Assembly: GCF_900142825.1 (NCBI RefSeq)
Contig: NZ_FRCH01000001.1
Span: forward strand, 434,001 to 498,000
Reading direction: 5' to 3'
DNA length: 64,000 bases
Origin: Rhodanobacter sp. OK091
GTDB taxonomy: Bacteria > Pseudomonadota > Gammaproteobacteria > Xanthomonadales > Rhodanobacteraceae
The translations under genes and the position numbers were made by a program. How positions within the stretch are numbered: position 1 is the stretch's first letter; each line of letters begins with the position of its first letter. The notes beneath the pieces are model-generated. The model did no database searches and had not been told where the DNA came from. It saw only the letters and a program-made list of their open reading frames with translations. This document shows positions 32,709-41,459 of this stretch, piece by piece.

Positions 32709-34472
32709 ATGCACAAGTTGATCGTCAGCCTGAGTTGCGCCGTATGCATGGCCGCCGCCTCGCTGCACGTGTCTGCGACGGAGCATGCCGCCGCAAGCTT
32801 CCGCAACGTCTACACGCAGGAATGGACGTGGCGTCAGGCGCAGTTCCGCGGCGAAGACGACGAGGATCATCCGGCGGGCGAGCCGGCCGACCATTTCCCC
32901 AAGGTCGACGCCGCTACGCAGTCGATGCGCGAGCGCTACTGGACCGGCGTGCTGAAGCAGCTCGACGCGATTCCGCCAAGCCAGCTGCACGGCGACGATC
33001 CGGTCAACTATGCGGTCTACCGATATCAGATCGAAACCCTGCTGGCCGACCAGCATTTCCGCACCTGGGAAATGCCGTTCAACAGCGACACGGCGTTCTG
33101 GAGCAACCCCGGTTTCACCGCACGGCGGCCGCTGAGAAACGCCGAAGGCTATCGCCGCTACATCGCCCAGCTCAACGACATCCCGCGCTATTTCGCCGAA
33201 GAGATCGTCAACATGCGCGCCGGCCTCGCCCGCGGTTTCAGCGTGCCGCGGGTGACCTTGACCGGCCGCGATCAATCGATCGCCGACGTGGCCGACGCGA
33301 AGGGCGACGACAACCTGTTCTACACGCCGTTCAAGCAGATGTCGGACAGCATTCCCGCCGCCGAACAGGCCGCGTTGCGCGCCGAAGGCAGACGGGCGAT
33401 CCAGCAGTCGGTAATCCCCGCCTACGCCGGGCTGCTCGACTTCATGCGCAACGTCTACATGAAGCAGGCGCGTACCACGCTGGCCGCTGAAGCCATGCCG
33501 GACGGCAAGGCGTTCTACCAGTCGCAGATCCGCCAGTTCACCACGCTGGACATGAGCCCCGACGCGATCCACGCGCTGGGGCTGAAGGAAGTGGCGAAGA
33601 TCCACGCGGAGATGGAACAGGCCATCCGCGACAGCGGCTTCAAGGGCAGCTTCGCCGAGTTCCTGCACTACCTGCGCACTGACCCGAAGTTCTATCCGAA
33701 GAGCGCCGACGAACTGCTCAAGGATGCGTCGTGGATCGCCAAGCGGGTGGACGGCAAGATCGGCAACTACATCGGCCGCCTGCCGCGCCAGCGCTTCGCG
33801 ATCGAACCGGTGCCGGCGGATCTCGCGCCGTTCTACACCGGCGGCCGCGGCGGCCCCGGCATCTATCTGGTCAACACGTATGACCTGCCCTCGCGTCCGC
33901 TGTATTCGCTGACCGCGCTGACCTTGCACGAATCCTCGCCCGGCCACGCGCTGCAGATGCCGCTGGCGGCCGAGCATGAAGGCTTGCCGGATTTTCGCCG
34001 CTACACCTACATCTCCGCCTACGGCGAAGGCTGGGCGCTCTATTCGGAGCGGCTAGGCGTGGAGATGGGCTTGTACGACACGCCGTACGACCGCTTCGGC
34101 TACCTGAGCTACCAGATGTGGCGCGCGTGCCGGCTGGTCGTGGATACCGGTATCCATCACCTGGGCTGGACGCGCGAACAGGCGCAGGCCTTCATGCGCG
34201 ACAACACCGCGCTGAGCGAGCACGAAATCGACACCGAGGTGGATCGCTACATCGCGTGGCCGGCGCAGGCGCTGTCCTACTACCTCGGCGAAATGGCGAT
34301 CGTGGATGCACGCGCCAAGGCGGAAAAAGCGCTGGGGCCGAAGTTCGATCTGCGCGCCTTCCACGACGCCGTGCTGTCGCTGGGCTCGGTGCCGCTGCCG
34401 GTGCTGCAGCAGCGCATCGACCGATTCATCGCGGAGGGCGGCAAGTCGCCTTACGCGGGCTCATCGAAATGA
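32709..34472 (+). CDS. DUF885 family exported metallopeptidase-like protein (587 aa)
   Basis: A signal peptide (MHKLIVSLSCAVCMAAASLH..) precedes a long, mostly helical protein of the DUF885 family. The conserved block LTLHESSPGHALQMPLA contains a zinc-binding HExxxxGH-like motif, and AYGEGWALYSERLGVEMGLY with its Glu residues follows, as in related gluzincin peptidases. DUF885 members are generally viewed as periplasmic or secreted peptidases; substrate specificity is not known. It follows the M24 gene by 32 bp and is probably in the same operon. It could supply proline- or hydroxyproline-containing peptides. The start at 32709 has GGAG 7 bp upstream. Confidence 0.85.
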   Translation: MHKLIVSLSCAVCMAAASLHVSATEHAAASFRNVYTQEWTWRQAQFRGEDDEDHPAGEPADHFPKVDAATQSMRERYWTGVLKQLDAIPPSQLHGDDPVNYAVYRYQIETLLADQHFRTWEMPFNSDTAFWSNPGFTARRPLRNAEGYRRYIAQLNDIPRYFAEEIVNMRAGLARGFSVPRVTLTGRDQSIADVADAKGDDNLFYTPFKQMSDSIPAAEQAALRAEGRRAIQQSVIPAYAGLLDFMRNVYMKQARTTLAAEAMPDGKAFYQSQIRQFTTLDMSPDAIHALGLKEVAKIHAEMEQAIRDSGFKGSFAEFLHYLRTDPKFYPKSADELLKDASWIAKRVDGKIGNYIGRLPRQRFAIEPVPADLAPFYTGGRGGPGIYLVNTYDLPSRPLYSLTALTLHESSPGHALQMPLAAEHEGLPDFRRYTYISAYGEGWALYSERLGVEMGLYDTPYDRFGYLSYQMWRACRLVVDTGIHHLGWTREQAQAFMRDNTALSEHEIDTEVDRYIAWPAQALSYYLGEMAIVDARAKAEKALGPKFDLRAFHDAVLSLGSVPLPVLQQRIDRFIAEGGKSPYAGSSK

Positions 34473-34512
34473 TCGACACGCAACATCACGCCCGAATAGG
34501 AGTCACGAATAA

Positions 34513-34664
34513 CCCGTCATTCCTGCGCAAGCAGGACAAGCGCAAAGCACGCAGAACGCCCGAAGGGCGGCCCCGAAGGGGCGAGCGAAGCGAGTCACCC
34601 AGTGACTTTCAGACCCTTGCCTTGAAAAGCAAAGGCACTGGGTCCCAGCTTGCGCTGGGATGAC
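34513..34664. repeat. Composite inverted-repeat element between DUF885 and permease genes
   Basis: Starts CCCGTCATTCCTGCGCAAGC and ends TCCCAGCTTGCGCTGGGATG, a diverged inverted pair of the same general type as 20860-20960. The 110 bp between contain internal palindromes (CGAAGGGCGGCCCCGAAGGG, and CTTGCCTTGAAAAGCAAAGG). It resembles dispersed non-coding elements in other Xanthomonadales genomes. It may separate transcription of the permease from the catabolic operon. Confidence 0.65.
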
Positions 34665-34772
34665 GAGCGATTTGAGGTTCCCGAGTACGAATCCATGCGG
34701 AAAAGCCCACGCCTTCGATTTATGAGCTTTTCCACAACCAGGCAACATCACGCATCAGCCGGATGATTCCTT

Positions 34773-36344
34773 ATGGCCCGTCAGGGAAAGTTCCACAAAC
34801 AGCTCAGCCTGGTCGATCTCACGTTCATCGGACTGGGCGCCATCTTCGGTTCGGGCTGGCTGTTTTCGGCCAGCCAGGTGTCCGCCATCGCCGGGCCCGC
34901 GGGCATCCTGTCCTGGCTGATCGGGGGCGCCGCGGTGCTGCTGCTCGGCCTGGTCTACTGTGAGCTGGGTGCCGCCCTGCCACGGGCCGGCGGCGTGGTC
35001 CGCTACCCGGAATTTTCCCACGGGAACCTGTTGGGCTACCTGATGGGCTTCATCACGCTGATCGCGTTCTCCAGCCTGATCGCGATCGAAACCGTCGCCT
35101 CGCGGCAATACGCTTCGGCCTGGTGGCCCGCGTTGACCAAGGCCGGCTCCAGCGACCCGACCCTGCTCGGTTGGCTGGCCCAGCTGGTGCTGCTGATCTT
35201 TTTCTTCCTGCTCAACTATTTCAGCGTCAAGACGTTCGCCAAGGCGAACAACGTCATCAGCATTTTCAAGTTCGTCGTACCGCTGCTGGTCATCATCGTG
35301 CTGCTGGCGCATTTCCAGCCGCAGAACATGCAGCTGCACGGCTTCGCACCGTTCGGCTTCGCCGGCGTGGAAGGCGCGGTATCCGCCGGCGGCATCATCT
35401 TCGCCTACCTGGGACTGACCCCGATCATTTCGGTAGCCAGCGAGGTACGCCATCCCCAGCGCACCATTCCCATCGCGCTGATCCTGTCGGTGGCGTTGTC
35501 GACCGTCATCTATCTGCTGCTGCAGATCGCGTTTCTCGGCAGCATCCCCGCCGACATGCTGGCCGGCGGATGGAGCGGCATCGGCCCGAAATTCTCGCTG
35601 CCGTACCACGACATCGCCCTGGCGCTGGGACTCGGCTGGCTGGCTGTGCTGGTGGTGTCCGACGCGGTGATTTCGCCCAGCGGCACCGGCAACATCTACA
35701 TGAACGCCACGCCGCGAGTCGTCTACGGCTGGGCCCGCAACGGCAGTTTCTTCAAGATGTTCACGAAGATCGACGACACCTCGGGCATACCACGCTCCGC
35801 GCTGTGGCTGACCTTGGGGCTGTCGGTGTTCTGGACCCTGCCCTTTCCCTCGTGGAGCGCCATGATCCGGGTCGTCTCGGCCGCGCTGGTGCTCAGCTAT
35901 GCGGTCGCTCCGATCACGGTCGCCGCCTTGCGGCGCAGCGCACCCGAGCTGCCCCGGCCGTTCTATGTGCGCGGCTTCGCCTTGCTCGGTCCGCTGTCCT
36001 TCATCGTGGCGGCGCTGATCGTCTACTGGTCCGACTGGGAAACCGTGTCGTGGCTGCTGGGGCTGCAGATCGTCATGTTCTTCGTCTACATCCTGTGCAA
36101 GATGGCCTCGCCCACCGGTCGCGCGAAACTTGCCCAGGAGGTGTATTCCTCGCTGTGGCTGATCGCCTTCTATGCGCTGCTCATGGTCGTCTCCTGGCTG
36201 GGGACGTTCGGCGGCATAGGCCTCATCGCGCACCCGTGGGATACCTTGCTGGTCGCCGCCATCGCCCTGGCCATTTATTACTGGGGCGCCCATACCGGCC
36301 TGCCGTCTTCCCTGCTGGAGCTGGGAACGGAGGAGGAGGATTAG
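34773..36344 (+). CDS. APC-family amino-acid permease (523 aa)
   Basis: An inner-membrane secondary transporter with about twelve predicted helices. The APC signature begins TFIGLGAIFGSGWLFSASQV (unwound helix 1 with G-x-x-F/I-G-x-G), then VYCELGAALPRAGGVVRY (helix 2) and GLTPIISVASEVRHPQRTIP (helix 6 region). A short loop with RVVYGWARNGSFFKMFTKID follows helix 8. The C-terminus is acidic (ELGTEEED). It lies 300 bp after the DUF885 gene, separated by a repeat element, and is the natural candidate for uptake of hydroxyproline, proline or related amino acids; the substrate is inferred from position only. Confidence 0.85.
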   Translation: MARQGKFHKQLSLVDLTFIGLGAIFGSGWLFSASQVSAIAGPAGILSWLIGGAAVLLLGLVYCELGAALPRAGGVVRYPEFSHGNLLGYLMGFITLIAFSSLIAIETVASRQYASAWWPALTKAGSSDPTLLGWLAQLVLLIFFFLLNYFSVKTFAKANNVISIFKFVVPLLVIIVLLAHFQPQNMQLHGFAPFGFAGVEGAVSAGGIIFAYLGLTPIISVASEVRHPQRTIPIALILSVALSTVIYLLLQIAFLGSIPADMLAGGWSGIGPKFSLPYHDIALALGLGWLAVLVVSDAVISPSGTGNIYMNATPRVVYGWARNGSFFKMFTKIDDTSGIPRSALWLTLGLSVFWTLPFPSWSAMIRVVSAALVLSYAVAPITVAALRRSAPELPRPFYVRGFALLGPLSFIVAALIVYWSDWETVSWLLGLQIVMFFVYILCKMASPTGRAKLAQEVYSSLWLIAFYALLMVVSWLGTFGGIGLIAHPWDTLLVAAIALAIYYWGAHTGLPSSLLELGTEEED

Positions 36345-36609
36345 GAGTACCCCGATCCATTCGACGCCGGCGCCCTTGGCCGTCTGGACGTCCATATGCG
36401 GACAGACATGATCGCCTGTGCACGAATCCGCATGGTGATCGCGCGATCGATACAAGACCGCGAAAAGGAGGCATGCGAACCTGAGTCCAGGCCCGCATAC
36501 GGAAAGCTCCTCCCCCTCTCTGCTGTCCACACGGCGCGTATGCGGGCCACCTTCTTCACCTGCGGCGAGCCGCCGCCGCGGCCACCACTGCCCGGGGTAG
36601 CTGACACCA

Positions 36610-38982
36610 ATGGACCGACGCCGATTTCTGCAAGGCCTTGCCGCCACCGGCGCCGCCGCCGGCCTGGCCGGGCTTTCGCCGCTGGATGCCGCCACCACCG
36701 CTGCTTCCACCCCGCGCAACACCGGCGCGCTGCCGCCTCCGACGCGCCTGCCGGTGTCAGCGATATCGATCGCCGGCCACACGCGCCTGGGCGCCTTCGG
36801 GTTCGACGACGGCGACTGGAGCGTCCACGAAGACTTGCGCGACCACGACGGCGCGATCACCTTGCAAGGCCCGCACGGCGGCTGCGTGCTGGGCAAGCGC
36901 ACCGAGGCCTGCGACGCTGCCGGCCAGCCGCCTTATCTGGGCATGACGCTGGCCCAGGTCGCCCTGGCCGACGCCGACCTGCTGGCCGACCGCCTGCTGC
37001 GCCACGGCGAGCCGGACGAGCTGGCGGTGCGTGACGCGGCGCCGCCGGTGGCCTCCAAGCTCGATCCGGAGAACTACTACGGCCGGTTGCCGTGGACCAC
37101 TTTTGTCGGCACCCGCCAATGCGCTGATACCGCGGCGGTGTACACCTCCGGCAGCACGCGTACGTATCACTCCGACCAGGTATTCGCCGACCTGCACGAT
37201 CCCAAGCGGGTGGCGCGCCGCCGCGAAGGCCTGCTCGGCGGCTGGTTGCCCGCGGTGCACAAGGTGGTGCCGATCGAGCCGGGGCGCTGGTACGACGTGC
37301 TGGTGTTCGCCGACGTCGACGCCACCGACCGTTTCGTGGTGCAGACCTGGCACCGTACCGCCCTGGTCGAGCATGGCCGGTTCAGCAAAGTCGTCTACGG
37401 GCACAGCTACCCCAGCTATCCGCCGCGCCGGGCGGCGCCGGATGCCGCCGCGTTCTATCGCGCGCTGCTGCGCTTCCACGACTACTGGCAGCGCGAACTG
37501 GCCGACGCCAGCCAGGCCATGCTGCCTGCAGCGGGCTGGAGCGACATGGCCCGCTACGCCTTCGCCCGCGAGCTGGTGGTGCGCCCCGGCGGCACTTATC
37601 CCAAGTACGGCGCGGTGGATCGCGACTATTACGGCAACGAGTACGACGGCTTCCAGGACACATTCACCAGCTCGTTGTACGCGAACATGGAATGGGGCCG
37701 CTTCGCGCAGGCCGCTGCGGTTTTGGACGGCTATTTCACCGACTTCGTGCAGCCCGACGGCATGATCAACATGCGCGGCGCCGAGACCGGACAGTTCGGC
37801 CTGACCTTGTCGCTGCTGGCGCGCTACCTGCACTACACCGGCGATCGCGCGCTGCTGATCAAGCACCGCGACAAGATCGAGGCGACCGCGCAGATCCTGC
37901 TGGAGCTGCACGAAGAAAGCCTGCGCCTGCCGCCCGAGCATCCGGGCCACGGCCTGATTCATGGCTGGAACGAGTCCGATGCCTGCCTGTTTCCCGACCC
38001 CAAGCTGTGGTGGAAGCCGTACTACGCCAACAGCGCCCTGGCCTCGCGCGGGTTGAGCGATATCGCCGCCGTGTGGCCGCAGATCGCATCATCCGGCGGC
38101 AGCGGTGCGGCCGGCCATTGGCAGCAGCGGGCCGATACCTTGCGTCAGCAAACCGTACGCAGCCTACGCGCCTACGTGCGCCACGATCTCAAGCCGCCTT
38201 ACGTGGGGCCGCTGCCTGGCGCGAAGCTGACCTTCCGCGAATCGCTGGCGCAGGAAAAACCCAGTGAGCAGCAATGGCCGCATCGCGCCTATGCCGAACT
38301 GCTCCAAGCCGACGTATTGCCCGACGACCTGGCTCATCTGGTGATCGACTGCATGCGCGGCCACGGCGCCACCAGCATCGGCGTGGTGGCGAACATCGGG
38401 CCGCCGGACGACAAGAGCCGCGACATCCTCGGCTTCATTTCCTACGGCTACGCGCAGCAGTTGCTGCGGCTGAACCGCATCGACGAATACCTGCTGTTCC
38501 TCTACGCCCATCGCCATCACGCGCATACGCCGGGCAGCTGGACCGCCGGCGAGGTCGCGGACATCAGCGGCGGCATGCCGTTGTTCTGCATGCCGGCGCA
38601 GCTGACCATTCCGTTGCTGCTGCGCTGGATGCTGGTGTTCGAGGACAGCGCCGGCCAGAGCCTGTACCTCGGCCGCGCCGTGCCGCGCGCGTGGCTGGCC
38701 AGCGGCGAACCAGTGGGCATCATCGCTGCGCCAACCCGCTGGGGTCGCGCCGGTTTCCAGTTGCAGGCAGCGAAGGACGGCACGATACGCGGATCGGTCA
38801 ACCTGCCCGATCGCGATGCACCCGCCGCCGTCTGGCTCAGCCTGCGCCTACCCGCCGGCAAGCAGTTGATCGAAGCGACATTGGACGGCCATCCGATCAC
38901 CGCCGATGATCGCCGCGACGATGCCGTGCGCCTGCGCGGCGCACCGGGCCAGTCCATCGAGGTACATGCACGCTACGCCTGA
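36610..38982 (+). CDS. Tat-exported six-hairpin glycosidase-like protein (790 aa)
   Basis: A twin-arginine signal (MDRRRFLQGLAATGAAAGLA) is followed by an N-terminal beta-rich region (about 45-290) and a catalytic-looking (alpha/alpha)6 toroid (about 300-690) with TFTSSLYANMEWGRFAQAAA, GLTLSLLARYLHYTGDRALL and HGWNESDACLFPD. A beta-sandwich tail ends in RLRGAPGQSIEVHARYA. The order resembles GH families with six-hairpin folds, but I cannot assign a family. Candidate acids are Glu in WNESD and Asp in DGFQDTF. It precedes a GH127 enzyme and a TonB-dependent receptor in the same direction, so a role in arabinose-rich glycan breakdown is plausible. Confidence 0.75.
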   Translation: MDRRRFLQGLAATGAAAGLAGLSPLDAATTAASTPRNTGALPPPTRLPVSAISIAGHTRLGAFGFDDGDWSVHEDLRDHDGAITLQGPHGGCVLGKRTEACDAAGQPPYLGMTLAQVALADADLLADRLLRHGEPDELAVRDAAPPVASKLDPENYYGRLPWTTFVGTRQCADTAAVYTSGSTRTYHSDQVFADLHDPKRVARRREGLLGGWLPAVHKVVPIEPGRWYDVLVFADVDATDRFVVQTWHRTALVEHGRFSKVVYGHSYPSYPPRRAAPDAAAFYRALLRFHDYWQRELADASQAMLPAAGWSDMARYAFARELVVRPGGTYPKYGAVDRDYYGNEYDGFQDTFTSSLYANMEWGRFAQAAAVLDGYFTDFVQPDGMINMRGAETGQFGLTLSLLARYLHYTGDRALLIKHRDKIEATAQILLELHEESLRLPPEHPGHGLIHGWNESDACLFPDPKLWWKPYYANSALASRGLSDIAAVWPQIASSGGSGAAGHWQQRADTLRQQTVRSLRAYVRHDLKPPYVGPLPGAKLTFRESLAQEKPSEQQWPHRAYAELLQADVLPDDLAHLVIDCMRGHGATSIGVVANIGPPDDKSRDILGFISYGYAQQLLRLNRIDEYLLFLYAHRHHAHTPGSWTAGEVADISGGMPLFCMPAQLTIPLLLRWMLVFEDSAGQSLYLGRAVPRAWLASGEPVGIIAAPTRWGRAGFQLQAAKDGTIRGSVNLPDRDAPAAVWLSLRLPAGKQLIEATLDGHPITADDRRDDAVRLRGAPGQSIEVHARYA

Positions 38983-39048
38983 TGGCGGCATCGCGTTCGC
39001 CAAGATACCGCTCGCGGCCACGCCGCCGATGAGCTGGAACAGCTGAAT

Positions 39049-39108
39049 ATGCGGGCAGCGCCCGCATAGCCGCATGTACTACTGCCAGCGGCCATATGCC
39101 GCTGGCAG
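39049..39108. terminator. Pair of hairpins downstream of the six-hairpin glycosidase gene
   Basis: ATGCGGGC..GCCCGCAT (39049-39067) and the stronger CTGCCAGCGGC..GCCGCTGGCAG (39082-39108, 11-bp perfect stem, 5-nt loop). There is no T-run. They may end or process the transcript before the GH127 gene. Confidence 0.45.
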
Positions 39109-39262
39109 ACTATGCAAGATTCCGCACATCAATTCGGCAAATGAGACAAGACGGGCCGCTTATGTGACGGCACGATGAAAGCGTGCACTTGGGAGGGTTG
39201 CACGCAATCAAGGCCACGGACTTTCTTGTTCGTGGCGATGTCCGGAATCCGGGGAAGTTGGC

Positions 39263-41224
39263 ATGCCGTACGACACAGCCTGGCGCAGGCGATTTCTCAA
39301 AGGCGCGGCGACCACACTGGCATCAGCCGTGCTGGCACCCAGGGCATTTGCCTTCGCTCCCGATGTGGCCGCGCCAGCGGCAGCTCCCGCCGCGGCGCCC
39401 GGTGCGGGATCCCGCGAACAGCCGGTCCGCCGCATGCAGTCCTTCGCGCTGAATCAGGTGCGCTTGCTGGACAGCGACTTCGCCACTGCCGCCGCCACCA
39501 ATTTGCGCTACCTGCACAGCTTGCCGGTGGAGCGGCTGGCACACAGTTTCCGCATGCAAGCCGGCATTGCATCGACAGCTGCGCCGCTAGGCGGCTGGGA
39601 AAAACCCGACTGCGAACTGCGCGGCCACTTCAGCGGCGGCCACTATCTGTCGGCAGCCGCACTGGCCCATGCCAGCCTGGGCGACGAGCTGCTCAAGCAA
39701 CGCGGCGACCAGCTGGTCGCCGCGCTGGCCGCCTGCCAGCAACCGAACGGCTACCTCAGCGCGTTCCCGGAAAGTTTTTTCGACCGCCTCAGCAGCGGGC
39801 AGAAAGTGTGGGCGCCGTTCTACACCATCCACAAGATCTTCGCCGGCATGCTCGACATGCACATGCATGCCGGCAATACGCAGGCGCTGCAGGTCGCCAC
39901 CGGCATCGGCAACTGGACCGTGCGCTGGCTCAACGGTTTCTCCGACAACGAGATCGCGCACATCCTGAAGACCGAGTACGGCGGCATGAACGATGCGCTG
40001 TACGAGCTGTATGCGATCACCGGCAACGAGCGCTACCGCGACGCGGCCCACCGTTTCGACCAGGCTTCGCTATTCGATCCGCTGACCGCGCACCGCGACG
40101 AGCTGCAGGGACTGCACAGCAATACGCAGATACCCAAGGTCATCGGCGCCGCGCGCCGCTACGAACTTACCGGCGAACCGCGCTACCGGCGCATCGCCGA
40201 GTTCTTCTGGGAAACGGTCACCCAGAATCGCACCTACGCCACCGGCGGCTCCAGCAACGACGAGTTCTGGAAGACCGGGCCGGGCGACCTCAAAGGCCAG
40301 CTCGGCCTGTACAGCGCCGAATGCTGCGTGGCCTACAACCTGCTCAAGCTGACCCGCCACGTCTATGCGTGGAGCGGCGACCCGCGCGCCTTCGATTATT
40401 ACGAACGCACGCTCTACAACGCGCGTCTGGGCACCCAGGACAGCGACGGCATGAAACTCTACTACTACCCGCTGCAACCGGGTGCGGCGAAGTTCTACAA
40501 CTCGCCGACGGATTCGTTCTGGTGCTGCACCGGCACCGGCGCCGAGGAATTCGCCCGCTTCAACGACAGCATCTACTTCCACGACGAACAGGATCTCTAC
40601 GTCAACCTGTTCATCCCTTCCGAACTGAACTGGCCGCAGCAGAAGCTGACCCTGCGCCAGGAAACCACCTTCCCGCGCGAACCGCGTACCCGATTCAGCC
40701 TGGCGCTTGAAACGCCCGCACGCTTCGGCCTGAACCTGCGAATACCTGCATGGATCGGAGCCGGCGCACGCATACGCCTCAATGGCGACGTGCTCGATGT
40801 GTTCGCCTCGCCCGGCAGCTACCTCACCTTGCAACGCGAATGGCATGACGGCGACCGTCTCGAACTGGAGCTGCCGATGCACTTGCACAGCGAGGCGCTG
40901 CCCGGCGACGACAGTCAGCGCGCCGTGCTGTACGGACCGCTGGTGCTGGCCGCGCGGCTGGGCAGCCAGGGCCTGACCCATGCCATGCAGTACTGCGGCT
41001 ACGACGCCAGCCCGAAACCGGAACCCAAGCCGCAGCCGACACCACAGGTGATGGCAGAGCAGGCGCAGGACACCTCATGGCTGCGCGTGGTTTCCGCGCG
41101 CGAGCTTCGCTTCGAAGCTGTCACTCGCGACGGCAACGTCGCGGTGGCGCCGCTGAACCGGGTGCATGGCGAGCGCTACGCCGTGTACTGGCAAACCGAA
41201 CAAGGCGCGTCCAGCAGCGGCTGA
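39263..41224 (+). CDS. GH127 family beta-L-arabinofuranosidase, Tat-exported (653 aa)
   Basis: The DUF1680/GH127 pattern is clear: FRMQAGIASTAAPLGGWEKP, HFSGGHYLSAAAL, APFYTIHKIFAGMLDMHMHA and LYNARLGTQD. The zinc site of the family is conserved: Glu353 and Cys355 in AECCVAYNLLKL, and Cys421-Cys422 in FWCCTGTGAEEFA, where the first Cys of the pair is the nucleophile in HypBA1. A twin-arginine signal (AWRRRFLKGAATTLASAVLA) sends it to the periplasm. HypBA1 of Bifidobacterium cleaves beta-L-Araf linkages of hydroxyproline-linked oligoarabinosides from extensin. The location next to hydroxyproline catabolic genes supports the same substrate here; other GH127 members have other specificities. Confidence 0.9.
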   Translation: MPYDTAWRRRFLKGAATTLASAVLAPRAFAFAPDVAAPAAAPAAAPGAGSREQPVRRMQSFALNQVRLLDSDFATAAATNLRYLHSLPVERLAHSFRMQAGIASTAAPLGGWEKPDCELRGHFSGGHYLSAAALAHASLGDELLKQRGDQLVAALAACQQPNGYLSAFPESFFDRLSSGQKVWAPFYTIHKIFAGMLDMHMHAGNTQALQVATGIGNWTVRWLNGFSDNEIAHILKTEYGGMNDALYELYAITGNERYRDAAHRFDQASLFDPLTAHRDELQGLHSNTQIPKVIGAARRYELTGEPRYRRIAEFFWETVTQNRTYATGGSSNDEFWKTGPGDLKGQLGLYSAECCVAYNLLKLTRHVYAWSGDPRAFDYYERTLYNARLGTQDSDGMKLYYYPLQPGAAKFYNSPTDSFWCCTGTGAEEFARFNDSIYFHDEQDLYVNLFIPSELNWPQQKLTLRQETTFPREPRTRFSLALETPARFGLNLRIPAWIGAGARIRLNGDVLDVFASPGSYLTLQREWHDGDRLELELPMHLHSEALPGDDSQRAVLYGPLVLAARLGSQGLTHAMQYCGYDASPKPEPKPQPTPQVMAEQAQDTSWLRVVSARELRFEAVTRDGNVAVAPLNRVHGERYAVYWQTEQGASSSG

Positions 41225-41276
41225 ACGCGCGCACTGCCGCTTGCCGCTGCGAGGGGCAGTCATCGAGGCAGGTCCG

Positions 41277-41290
41277 GGCAAACGCTTGCC
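41277..41290. promoter_or_regulatory. Candidate LacI-type operator upstream of the TonB-dependent receptor
   Basis: GGCAAACGCTTGCC, with perfect GGCAA/TTGCC arms around a central CG, has the form of LacI-family operators. It lies about 170 bp before the receptor start. Sugar-responsive LacI repressors often control receptors and glycosidases in Xanthomonadales. No LacI gene is in the window. Confidence 0.4.
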
Positions 41291-41459
41291 GGCCACCTGC
41301 CAACCGGCGACCGAAACAAGCTGGGCTTCTGCCCGGCACGGCCGGTCGCTGCCCACGAAAAGCTCCACCCCCAACGGATCGGACTCATCGCCCGGACGCG
41401 GTTCGCCAGTTCCACCCGCCACACCCCGATCACGCCGCCAAGCCACGCGAGGAATCTCT

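Noticed and set aside
34755..36902. Open frame of 715 codons antisense to the permease
   Set aside because: Gln/Asp/Arg-rich low-complexity shadow of a 12-helix permease gene.
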